This document shows positions 1 to 7,533 of a stretch of 43,656 bases of DNA, one piece after another. The stretch spans positions 1 through 43,656 of the forward strand of contig CADACD010000020.1 of assembly GCA_902786365.1 (NCBI GenBank), written 5' to 3'. The translations under genes were made by a program, and so were the position numbers. Position 1 is the first letter of the stretch; each line of letters starts with the position of its first letter. This DNA is from an uncultured Lachnospiraceae bacterium (GTDB taxonomy: Bacteria > Bacillota > Clostridia > Lachnospirales > Lachnospiraceae). The notes beneath the pieces are model-generated. The model was not told where the DNA came from. It ran no database searches and saw nothing but the letters and a program-made list of their open reading frames with translations.

Positions 1-33
1 ATCACATTTGTTTGTTTTTGTCAACAACTTTTT
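1..33 (-). promoter_or_regulatory. second tandem promoter, cut by window edge
   Basis: The minus strand repeats AAAAAAGTTG followed by TTGACA (24-19). With a 17-nt spacer the -10 box would begin at position 1 and continue outside the window. A third, weaker module (AAAAAGTTGTT near 80-70, ATGACA at 61-56) lies between this one and the promoter at 121-149. Confidence 0.45.
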
Positions 34-120
34 TAATATTATTTTTTATTTATTTTGTCATGTCACAAAACAACTTTTTAAATCACTTTTTATTTTTTTC
101 TTGTTTCGTGCGACTTGAAT

Positions 121-149
121 ATAATATCACTATGTCTTTCATTTGTCAA
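121..149 (-). promoter_or_regulatory. strong sigma-A promoter reading left
   Basis: The minus strand has TTGACA (149-144), a 17-nt spacer and TATTAT (126-121). It is preceded by AAAAAAGTTG and an A-rich stretch that could act as an UP element. The same context, AAAAAGTGG before TTGACA, precedes the tRNA-Gly promoter of this window, so this looks like a stable-RNA-class promoter. Its gene lies beyond the left edge. Confidence 0.65.
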
Positions 150-404
150 CAACTTTTTTTATTTTTTTCGACGTTTTTTTTCGACTCTTTTTTAGACATT
201 TTTTTAACTTTCTCTACTGCACTTTCGGTCTTTATCACAGTTTTTTTGGCGTTTAAACGCTTTACAACCTATCTTCTTTATGATTTTTCCTGTTGCCTGT
301 TCTTATCACTTTTACCTTGACACTTCTTGCCTAAATAACTGCTATCCTACAAATTGCCATAAACATTACTTCTAAAAATGAAAATCACTATACCTCTTTT
401 AATC

Positions 405-1766
405 TTAAATGTAACTAATAGCTTCTGCAATATTAGATACTCCTACAATTTCTATTTTAGATTTGTTTTTTATCATTTCAACTGATGAAGCAGGCAAGAT
501 ACATCTTTCAAATCCGAGTTTTTCCACTTCTGCAATACGATTTTCTGCCATACTTACTGAACGAATTTCACCTGCAAGCCCAACCTCACCAAATACTACA
601 GTTTTTGAATTGATTGCCCTGTTTTTATAACTAGAGACAACAGCCATAATAATTCCCAAATCAAGTGCTGGCTCATTGATTTTTATGCCTCCTGCAATAT
701 TTAAGTAGGCATCACAATCATTTAACTGCATGCCCGCTCTTTTTTCCAATACTGCCATTAAAAGATTAACCCTGTTATAATCTGTTCCTGCTGCTGTTCG
801 TCTCGGCATACCAAAATTCGTTCTGCAGACTAATGCTTGTATTTCGAGCAAAATCGGTCTCGTTCCCTCCATTGAACATGTTATCACAGAGCCTGATGCA
901 TTTTCCGGTCGTCCACTTAACATATATTCAGACGGATTTTTAACTTCCTCCAATCCTTTCTCATGCATTTCAAAGACCCCAATCTCATTTGTTGAACCAA
1001 ATCTGTTTTTTACACCTCGTAATATTCGATATGCTGCATGCCTGTCCCCTTCAAAATATAACACTGTATCTACCATATGTTCCAACACTCTTGGTCCTGC
1101 AACTACACCTTCCTTCGTTACATGGCCCACAATAAAAACAGAAATTGAAAGGCCTTTTGCGAGCTGCATAAAAACATTGGTTGACTCTCTTACCTGACTT
1201 ACACTTCCCGGCGCTGATGTAATATCCCTCTTATACATTGTCTGTATTGAATCGATAACCACAACATCCGGTTTTACTTTTCTGATTGTTTCTTCTATTA
1301 TTTCTAAATCCGTCTCACACAACAGAGAAAGATAATCATTAAATTTTCCTATTCTGGTTGCCCTTAATTTTATCTGCTTAAGCGATTCTTCTCCTGATAC
1401 ATACAAAACTCTTTTTCCATCAGATGAAATATTTTTGCATACTTGCAATAATAATGTTGATTTTCCTATTCCTGGATCTCCTCCCACAAGAATCAGCGAA
1501 CCTTTCACAAGCCCTCCCCCAAGTACTCTGTCAAGCTCACTTATCCCTGTTTTCATTCTATCCTCTGTCTCTAAAGATATCTCCGATAATACTGCCGGTG
1601 CTGCTGCTTTTATATTACTCTTGACAAGCATTGTTCCTTTTTTCACTGCCGGTTCTTCCACCAATGTATTCCATTGCCGGCATCCCGGACATTGTCCAAG
1701 CCATTTTGCCGATTCATACCCACACTCAGTACAAAAAAATATACTTCCTTTTGTTTTTGTTCCCAT
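405..1766 (-). CDS. radA: DNA repair protein RadA
   Basis: RadA is a RecA-like, Lon-related ATPase that promotes branch migration in recombinational repair; it acts in the cytoplasm on recombination intermediates. The sequence has an N-terminal zinc finger of four cysteines (FFCTECGYESAKWLGQCPGC, residues about 9-28), a Walker A GGDPGIGKST near residue 92, the RadA-specific KNRFGS motif near 251 and a C-terminal Lon-protease-like domain. An in-frame GTG lies upstream at 1823, but I prefer ATG at 1766: the protein then starts just before the zinc finger as in the family (453 aa), and GGTGGT precedes it. A perfect hairpin sits immediately upstream of that site. It is the last gene of the gntR-clpC group, about 100 nt after the 137-aa gene. 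Confidence 0.95.
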   Translation of the reverse strand: MGTKTKGSIFFCTECGYESAKWLGQCPGCRQWNTLVEEPAVKKGTMLVKSNIKAAAPAVLSEISLETEDRMKTGISELDRVLGGGLVKGSLILVGGDPGIGKSTLLLQVCKNISSDGKRVLYVSGEESLKQIKLRATRIGKFNDYLSLLCETDLEIIEETIRKVKPDVVVIDSIQTMYKRDITSAPGSVSQVRESTNVFMQLAKGLSISVFIVGHVTKEGVVAGPRVLEHMVDTVLYFEGDRHAAYRILRGVKNRFGSTNEIGVFEMHEKGLEEVKNPSEYMLSGRPENASGSVITCSMEGTRPILLEIQALVCRTNFGMPRRTAAGTDYNRVNLLMAVLEKRAGMQLNDCDAYLNIAGGIKINEPALDLGIIMAVVSSYKNRAINSKTVVFGEVGLAGEIRSVSMAENRIAEVEKLGFERCILPASSVEMIKNKSKIEIVGVSNIAEAISYI

Positions 1767-1777
1767 AATACCACCAT

Positions 1778-1807
1778 GCGGTAACTTTGATTTTTCAAAG
1801 TTACCGC
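1778..1807 (-). promoter_or_regulatory. perfect 13-bp hairpin upstream of radA start
   Basis: Positions 1778-1790 and 1795-1807 are perfect reverse complements (gcggtaactttga / tcaaagttaccgc) with a 4-nt loop. The stem ends 11 nt before the preferred radA ATG at 1766. On the minus strand no U-tract follows, so it is not a standard terminator for the upstream gene. It could stabilise the mRNA 5' end after processing or tune radA translation. Confidence 0.6.
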
Positions 1808-1868
1808 CTTTCTTTTCTTTCACTATGAAATTTTTTAAAAATATAATTAATATATTAAACCTATCAAT

Positions 1869-2282
1869 CTATTCCTTAATTAATTTTACATCAACTGCTT
1901 TTCCTTCATTCAATTCAACACTAAGTACCAATTTTCCCCCAAGATTCGCTGTAACTGTTCCAACATTCACTCCGTCTACATAAACCTTGTATTCAGCACC
2001 ATTTTCAGCTTCAACAGTTATCTGTGCATCATCACTACCTTCAACTATAAATTTCATTTCACTGTCTGACTCATAAAAATTGTTGACTGCTGTCCCCGGT
2101 ACTGACTCATATACAAACATTCCATTGCGTTCCAGTTTTGTTATCTCTTTAAATGTCTTCACTTTGTATAAATCACCATTAAATTCAAAATCAGAAAGTT
2201 TTGATTTTGTTTCCAGTTCATAATTTCCAAAACTAAGTGTTCCATCCTCTTCAACCTTTAATAATTCTACTATAACTGACAT
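1869..2282 (-). CDS. conserved protein of unknown function between clpC and radA
   Basis: A 137-aa soluble protein starting MSVIVELLKVEEDGTLSFG. I chose the ATG at 2282 because GGAGGA lies 7 nt upstream; a longer frame from 2351 has no such site. It has no signal peptide or membrane segment. The middle carries a GMFVYESVPGT segment, and the C-terminal third is beta-rich (EYKVYVDGVNVGTV, then GGKLVLSVEL). From memory, similar short Lachnospiraceae proteins next to clpC/radA are often labelled endosialidase, but I see no sialidase catalytic motif and would not use that name. Its position in a clpC-radA operon suggests a role in proteostasis or stress, which is inference only. Confidence 0.8.
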   Translation of the reverse strand: MSVIVELLKVEEDGTLSFGNYELETKSKLSDFEFNGDLYKVKTFKEITKLERNGMFVYESVPGTAVNNFYESDSEMKFIVEGSDDAQITVEAENGAEYKVYVDGVNVGTVTANLGGKLVLSVELNEGKAVDVKLIKE

Positions 2283-2437
2283 GTTTTCTTCCTCCTTGTT
2301 TAATGTATAATGTCTTACAATCGTTTCATCTACTGTAAATTTGTAGCACATCTTAATGTTTTAACTTTTGATAATCTTAACTACTTCTATTTAATTCATT
2401 ATATATTTTGTTTTCTATATATTTCAGACATAAGCTC

Positions 2438-4933
2438 TTACACTTTTTGTATATTTGTTTTTTCTTGGTTGACAACCTCAAATTTCAGTTTCTTATCATT
2501 GACTCCAATACTCACCTTATCACCAGTTTTTATATTTCCTTCAAGAATCTCCTGTGCAAGCTTATCTTCCACCATTGTCTGAAGTTTTCTTCTAAGTGGT
2601 CTGGCACCGTATTTTTTGTCAAAACTTTCATCTATGATAAAAGATTTCGCGGCACCGGATATTTTTACACTGATACCCAGCTGCCCCAAAGCTCTGTCTG
2701 ATATCTCTTTTATCATAATTGATAAAATCTTTTGCATTTGCTCTTTTTGCAGTGAATGGAATACAATAATTTCATCTATTCTGTTTAAAAGTTCCGGTTT
2801 GAACAATTTCTTTATCTCTTCCATCACTCCATCTTTCATTGCCTCATAATTCTTTTCTTCATTATCTTCTTTTATAAATCCCAGTTGTTTAGGTTCTACG
2901 ATTCTCTCTGCACCCACATTTGACGTCATGATAATAACTGTATTCTTAAAATCAACTTTTCTTCCTGTATTATCTGTGATATGTCCCTCATCTAATATCT
3001 GAAGCAGAATATTAAATACATCCGGATGCGCTTTCTCTATCTCATCAAACAAGATAACTGAATATGGATTTCTTCTTACCCTTTCGCTTAATTGTCCTCC
3101 ATCATCATAACCTACATATCCCGGAGGTGAGCCGATAAGCTTTGACACACTATGTTTCTCCATATATTCTGACATATCTACACGTATCATAGACTGTTCG
3201 CTGCCAAACACAGACTCTGCAATTGCCTTTGATAATTCTGTCTTTCCTACACCTGTAGGGCCTAAAAACAAAAATGAACCTGTAGGGCGTTTGGGATCTT
3301 TTAATCCTACTCTTCCTCTTCTGATTGCATTTGAAACTGCCTTTACTGCTTCTGTCTGTCCCACCACTCTCTTTGTCAATGTAGCCTCAAGTCTCTTCAG
3401 TTTTGTTGATTCTTTTTCACTAATCTTCGCTACCGGAATTTTTGTCCACATAGCAACAACCTCAGCTACATCTTCTTCTTCTACCGTCACTACCTTTTTC
3501 GTCTTTCCATCTTTTGATAGCAGGTACTTCTCGTATTTTTCTTTGAGCTTATCTTCTCTTGCTCTTATTTCTCCTGCTTTTTTATATTCATGTTTCTTTA
3601 TTGCCTCTACCTTTTCGGACTCACATTGTTCAATTTGCCTGCTTAACTCTATAATTCCATTACCACTGCCCTGCTTAATTTTTGTTAATTTCACTTTAGC
3701 AGCAGCTTCATCCATTAAATCAATCGCTTTATCAGGTAAGTACCTGTCATTGATATATCTGTCTGACATGTTTACGGCAGCTAAAAGCGCCTCTTCTGAT
3801 ATAACCACTCCATGATGTTCTTCATATTTTTCTTTCAGTCCTTTCAAAATAGCAACTGATTCCTCAACAGAAGGTGCCTCGACAGTAACAGGTTGAAATC
3901 TTCGCTCTAAAGCAGCATCTTTTTCAAAATATTTTCTAAACTCATTGATGGTTGTTGCACCAATTATCTGAATTTCACCTCTTGCAAGTGCCGGTTTCAA
4001 AATATTGGCAGCGTCTATCGAGCCTTCCGCTCCCCCTGCGCCTATAATCGTATGAATTTCATCTAAAAACAGCAAAACATTTCCATCTTGTTTTACTTCT
4101 TCTATAATTCTCTTTATTCGTTCTTCAAATTCACCTCTGTACTTTGAACCTGCAACCATGGCCGCCAAATCAAGTGTCAAAAGCCTTTTATTTTTTACTG
4201 TATCAGGAACGTCTCCCTCTGCAATTCTCATCGCTATTGCTTCTACTATTGCAGTCTTTCCAACTCCCGGTTCTCCAACAAGACATGGGTTATTCTTTGT
4301 TCTTCTGCTGAGTATCTGTATTACGCGCAATATCTCATCTTGTCTGCCTATTACCGGATCAAGTTTACCTAATGCTGCATTTTCTGTTAAATCTACACTA
4401 AATTGTTCAAGTGCTGATTTTTGCGCTCTGCCACCATTATTTTTGTTATAATTATCCTGAAAAATTTCGGCGATATCCTCTCTGAATACATTTGGAGAAA
4501 CACCTATCGTTTCAAGTATTTCAACATATATTTTCCTCAGATTTATTCCCATCGTATTGAGAAGTCTTGTTGCAACACCTTCTTTCTCTCTTATTATAGC
4601 AAGAAGAATATGTTCTGCACCTATTTTATTTTCATTTGTCATTTTTGCATATTTCGCACTATAAACAAGTACATTTTGTGCTCTTGGTGTTATAGCTGCT
4701 TCATCCGCAACTGCTACATCTCCTGCCGGTGAAACCAATGTCTCTATAAGTTCTATTATCTTATCTAAATCAACTTTATTTTTCTTTAATATAACCGCAG
4801 CTGCACAGTCCTCTACAGACAAAATTCCTGCAAGTATATGCTCTGTACCCACATAACTGTGATTAAGCTTTTTTGATATCATCTCTGCCTGCTGTAATAC
4901 ATCTTTTGCTTTATCTGTGTATATGTTATCCAT
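2438..4933 (-). CDS. clpC: ATP-dependent Clp protease ATP-binding subunit ClpC
   Basis: A Hsp100/AAA+ unfoldase that feeds substrates to ClpP. Domain order in 831 aa: paired Clp N-terminal repeats (1-145), AAA module 1 with Walker A GEPGVGKTA (about 218) and Walker B LLFLDEIHT (about 290), a UVR-type coiled-coil middle region (EYKKAGEIRAREDKL, about 445) that marks ClpC rather than ClpA, AAA module 2 with GPTGVGKTE (about 554), and a C-terminal ClpB-D2-small domain. GTGGAGG precedes the ATG. It follows the GntR gene by 41 nt, so the two are probably co-transcribed. The ctsR-mcsA-mcsB genes that often precede clpC in Firmicutes are absent here. Confidence 0.95.
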   Translation of the reverse strand: MDNIYTDKAKDVLQQAEMISKKLNHSYVGTEHILAGILSVEDCAAAVILKKNKVDLDKIIELIETLVSPAGDVAVADEAAITPRAQNVLVYSAKYAKMTNENKIGAEHILLAIIREKEGVATRLLNTMGINLRKIYVEILETIGVSPNVFREDIAEIFQDNYNKNNGGRAQKSALEQFSVDLTENAALGKLDPVIGRQDEILRVIQILSRRTKNNPCLVGEPGVGKTAIVEAIAMRIAEGDVPDTVKNKRLLTLDLAAMVAGSKYRGEFEERIKRIIEEVKQDGNVLLFLDEIHTIIGAGGAEGSIDAANILKPALARGEIQIIGATTINEFRKYFEKDAALERRFQPVTVEAPSVEESVAILKGLKEKYEEHHGVVISEEALLAAVNMSDRYINDRYLPDKAIDLMDEAAAKVKLTKIKQGSGNGIIELSRQIEQCESEKVEAIKKHEYKKAGEIRAREDKLKEKYEKYLLSKDGKTKKVVTVEEEDVAEVVAMWTKIPVAKISEKESTKLKRLEATLTKRVVGQTEAVKAVSNAIRRGRVGLKDPKRPTGSFLFLGPTGVGKTELSKAIAESVFGSEQSMIRVDMSEYMEKHSVSKLIGSPPGYVGYDDGGQLSERVRRNPYSVILFDEIEKAHPDVFNILLQILDEGHITDNTGRKVDFKNTVIIMTSNVGAERIVEPKQLGFIKEDNEEKNYEAMKDGVMEEIKKLFKPELLNRIDEIIVFHSLQKEQMQKILSIMIKEISDRALGQLGISVKISGAAKSFIIDESFDKKYGARPLRRKLQTMVEDKLAQEILEGNIKTGDKVSIGVNDKKLKFEVVNQEKTNIQKV

Positions 4934-4974
4934 TGAAATCCTCCACTTTGTTTTATATAAACCCTAACTAAATA

Positions 4975-5346
4975 TTAATTCAAAAAATCATTATATATCT
5001 CATGTATAATTGCATGTGCCTCTTCTTCTGTGACATCTTTGCATATCGCTTTTGCAAGTATTACACGCATCTCATCTTTCATATCCTCAATTGCCTGAAT
5101 CTTATCAATGTCAATTGCAATAATCGCTCCATAACGCCTGTCCAATTTCAAAAAACCTTCGTTTTTTAACACTGCATATGCTTTATTCACAGTATGCATA
5201 TTGATTCCTATATCCTCTGCAAGCTGACGCACTGATGGAAGTGAATCTCCTTCTCTTATTGTATCTTTTGCAATTCCATAAATAATCTGATTTCTAAGTT
5301 GCATATAGATTGCTTCGTCACTCTTAAAATCAATCGATACTATCAT
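4975..5346 (-). CDS. GntR-family (YtrA-like) transcriptional regulator
   Basis: A 123-aa DNA-binding regulator. Residues 10-70 form the GntR winged helix-turn-helix (IYMQLRNQIIYGI, then SLPSVRQLAEDIGINMHTV and a wing near LKLDRRYGAII). The C-terminal part is only about 50 residues of helix, too short for a FadR or UTRA effector domain, which fits the YtrA subfamily. YtrA regulators usually sit at the head of the operon they repress, often next to ABC transporter genes; here the next gene is clpC, which is unusual. A palindrome lies inside its promoter (5395-5413), so autoregulation is likely. Confidence 0.9.
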   Translation of the reverse strand: MIVSIDFKSDEAIYMQLRNQIIYGIAKDTIREGDSLPSVRQLAEDIGINMHTVNKAYAVLKNEGFLKLDRRYGAIIAIDIDKIQAIEDMKDEMRVILAKAICKDVTEEEAHAIIHEIYNDFLN

Positions 5347-5388
5347 ATTATCACTAACCTTTCATCTCAATCCATCTGTTATATATAC

Positions 5389-5416
5389 AGTATAACAAAT
5401 GACATTCATTTGTCAA
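5389..5416 (-). promoter_or_regulatory. promoter of gntR-clpC operon
   Basis: The minus strand has TTGACA (5416-5411), a 16-nt spacer and TATACT (5394-5389), followed by the gntR ATG at 5346. The leader is about 35-40 nt. Confidence 0.75.
5395..5413. promoter_or_regulatory. palindromic operator in gntR promoter
   Basis: ACAAATGA-CAT-TCATTTGT: two perfect 8-bp half sites around a 3-nt centre, overlapping the -35 box and filling the spacer. This is a plausible site for the dimeric GntR regulator encoded just downstream. Confidence 0.6.
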
Positions 5417-5431
5417 GTTGTGTATCTTCTA

Positions 5432-7333
5432 TCACTGCTTATCATCATCAAAATCTCCCAGACCAAACAACAAATCTTCTATATTCTGTTTTTCTTCCTC
5501 ACTTGGCATATTTTGTTCGGATATGTCTACAGAATTTAATCCACCTTCATTTACCTTGCCTGTACCATTTTCTATATTCGCAACTGTCTGATAATCAGCT
5601 ATATTTTTTGTGTCTGCCTCATTTACACCTACACTACTATCATCTGATAAGTCTCTTCTTATTCTGTCTTCCCTTACGGAGTTTTCTTTACTTAATATCT
5701 CTGTCTGACTTAACGGATATTTCAAGCTACTGTCATCTCCTATTTCAGATTTTGAAGTGTTATCTTCATCATCACTCGAATTATCATACATATTCTTTTC
5801 TTTTTCTGTTAAATACTTGTATATTGCTATTAATGTGAAGATTACCAATATCACCAAGGCAACTACTAAACACTTTATCAATTTGTTTTTCTTGTCTTTT
5901 ACATTTTGGTATTCCTCATTCAATTCATTATATTGCCTCTTCATTGACAGATATTCTGTATTTTCTGTCTCAGGCTCTTCTTCTACTTCTATTGTTTTAA
6001 TTCCTTCCACATATCTTTGAAGTGTTTTTTCTTTTGTATCATATACATAAAGTGCAGTTTCCCCCTCCCAATTCATCGCATAAACAACATAAAATTCTGT
6101 TCCCTCTTCTCTTATCCATGCTTTTATACTTTCCCCATCAATTTCTAATGTCGTCTGAATATAATCTTTAGGTCCCTGATAGCTGTCATCAGTTGGTATG
6201 ATTGTATATTCTTTTTGGTCTGTTTTAATATTCACCAATCTATCAATTGCACCCGTCGCTTCATTATAGATACACAGGATGGCATTTGTTCCCTCCGGAT
6301 CATCGGCAATACATACTAATGTAATTTTTTTTGCAATTCCTTTCAATACTGCAATATTTTGTCCATTATATCCGGCTATAGATTCCTCATATCCTTCCGG
6401 CTTTGCAATGAGCGAAAAATCCTGTATAATGTATTTTCCTATTGCCTCAACAAGTTTTGGTGTTCTGTCAAGTTCCGTTTGTGTTTCTGAAGTTGTCTCT
6501 GATTGTGACTCTGTCTGTGATTGAGATTCCTGAGGCTGGTTCGGATCCTGATTTACCTGTCCTGTTGTAGACATCTGATTTTCAGACTCTTTTGTAATAT
6601 ATAGTGTATATGTACTTTGTGAACCGTCTTCTGCCGTAACAATAATTGTCGTTTTATTGTCACCAGTCTCTATTTTTGTTCCTGACACTTGTGTTGTTGC
6701 TTTTGTGTCTGAAAGTGTTGTCGAAACAACAAGTCTTGAAATATTAGAAGAAACTGTAGCTGTGTAATCATATATTTCAGATGAAAATGCAGGGGTAAAA
6801 TTCACATTCTGACTTGCACCTGTCTGTGTTATTCCAGAAACAATTAATCCATCAAGACGGCTGTTATTTGATGCTGTATCAGATGCATTTATAGTTATTG
6901 TACCATTAGAAGTATTCAGGTTATCAATGTTGTCGCCTTCCTGCCCTGACGGATTAACAGCTAAAAACATTGTATTTGCTGCAACTGATATCGTTGTTGT
7001 TCCGGGTTCTTTTAAGACAAAATTTAAATCAATTGTTTTTGTTTCTCTTGCCGGAATATCATCTAATATGCTTAATATATTTCCTGCAACACCACCATTC
7101 GTTCCATCATTCACATATCCCAGATGGTTTGTATCATACTCTATTCCAATTTGTCCCATTGCTGCAACATCTGTCGAAACTGTTACAGTTACCGTTACTG
7201 TATCACCTTTTGTTCCACTTGCTGATGAAATCGCTACATTTGCTGTAGCTGCCTGTACCTGTATTCTTGATACCATGAATACAACCATCAATACAGCTAT
7301 TCCAAGTATCCATTTACTCCATCCAGATTTCAT
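5432..7333 (-). CDS. membrane-anchored cohesin-domain protein with cadherin-like domain
   Basis: A 633-aa surface receptor. It has a signal peptide (1-28, cleavage after VQA), a cohesin-like beta-sandwich (about 30-150; SASGTKGDTVTVTV, GQIGIEYDTNHLGYV), a cadherin-like beta-sandwich repeat of the PF12733 type (about 155-247, ending DGSQSTYTLYITK) and a Ser/Gln/Thr/Glu linker (250-290). An unassigned extracellular domain (290-450), a coiled coil (460-483), one transmembrane helix (485-507) and an acidic cytoplasmic tail of about 125 residues follow. GGAGG precedes the ATG. The neighbouring gene encodes a dockerin-bearing wall hydrolase with the same cadherin-like module, so the two probably bind each other. 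Cohesins usually belong to cellulosomes; no cellulase, CBM or scaffoldin is near. Domain calls are by eye. Confidence 0.85.
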   Translation of the reverse strand: MKSGWSKWILGIAVLMVVFMVSRIQVQAATANVAISSASGTKGDTVTVTVTVSTDVAAMGQIGIEYDTNHLGYVNDGTNGGVAGNILSILDDIPARETKTIDLNFVLKEPGTTTISVAANTMFLAVNPSGQEGDNIDNLNTSNGTITINASDTASNNSRLDGLIVSGITQTGASQNVNFTPAFSSEIYDYTATVSSNISRLVVSTTLSDTKATTQVSGTKIETGDNKTTIIVTAEDGSQSTYTLYITKESENQMSTTGQVNQDPNQPQESQSQTESQSETTSETQTELDRTPKLVEAIGKYIIQDFSLIAKPEGYEESIAGYNGQNIAVLKGIAKKITLVCIADDPEGTNAILCIYNEATGAIDRLVNIKTDQKEYTIIPTDDSYQGPKDYIQTTLEIDGESIKAWIREEGTEFYVVYAMNWEGETALYVYDTKEKTLQRYVEGIKTIEVEEEPETENTEYLSMKRQYNELNEEYQNVKDKKNKLIKCLVVALVILVIFTLIAIYKYLTEKEKNMYDNSSDDEDNTSKSEIGDDSSLKYPLSQTEILSKENSVREDRIRRDLSDDSSVGVNEADTKNIADYQTVANIENGTGKVNEGGLNSVDISEQNMPSEEEKQNIEDLLFGLGDFDDDKQ

Positions 7334-7412
7334 TTTAAAACTAATCCTCCATACGTTACTTTATATGAAATTTTAAACACCTCACATAATTCGCTTTGCA
7401 AATTATGATTCT

Positions 7413-7430
7413 GCTTCTCGCCGAAGAGGC
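7413..7430. repeat. short recurrent hairpin motif
   Basis: The motif gcttctcgccgaagagg folds into a small hairpin. A near-identical copy (gcttctcgctgaaggg) lies at 14605-14620 behind pyrE. Two copies in intergenic positions suggest a recurrent terminator-like sequence of this genome. Confidence 0.35.
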
Positions 7431-7464
7431 TTCATACACCAAAGATGAATATATATTTTGCCAA

Positions 7465-7509
7465 ATGCACTAAGGACTCCGTCTCGCTTCGCTCGATACC
7501 TCAGTGCAT
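7465..7509 (-). terminator. stem-loop downstream of dockerin gene
   Basis: Arms ATGCACT and AGTGCAT (7465-7471 / 7503-7509) continue inward as agg/cct around a loop containing ctcgcttcgctcg. It lies 25 nt beyond the stop codon of the dockerin gene. The U-tract on the minus strand is poor, so termination strength is uncertain. Confidence 0.45.
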
Positions 7510-7533
7510 ATTATATCATATTTATTTTTTTAG

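Larger units (their letters stand above)
1..404. other. gene-free, T-rich intergenic region at left edge
   Basis: I see no convincing gene here. The plus-strand open frame over positions 12-320 is T-rich low complexity that encodes only Phe/Leu/Ser-rich sequence. On the minus strand the stretch follows the radA stop codon and holds A-rich tracts, a perfect 12-bp palindrome (gcgtttaaacgc, about 250-261) and repeated promoter-like modules reading out of the window to the left. Confidence 0.7.

Noticed and set aside
12-320. Plus-strand open frame of 102 codons at the left edge
   Set aside because: T-rich low-complexity translation (Phe/Leu/Ser only), no ribosome binding site, and it overlaps leftward promoters.
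1869-2282. Endosialidase
   Set aside because: The label is, as I recall, attached to similar proteins, but no catalytic or beta-propeller features are visible in 137 residues.
7388-7399. 12-bp sequence aattcgctttgc shared with 39901-39912
   Set aside because: Too short and AT-rich to claim a dispersed element from two copies.
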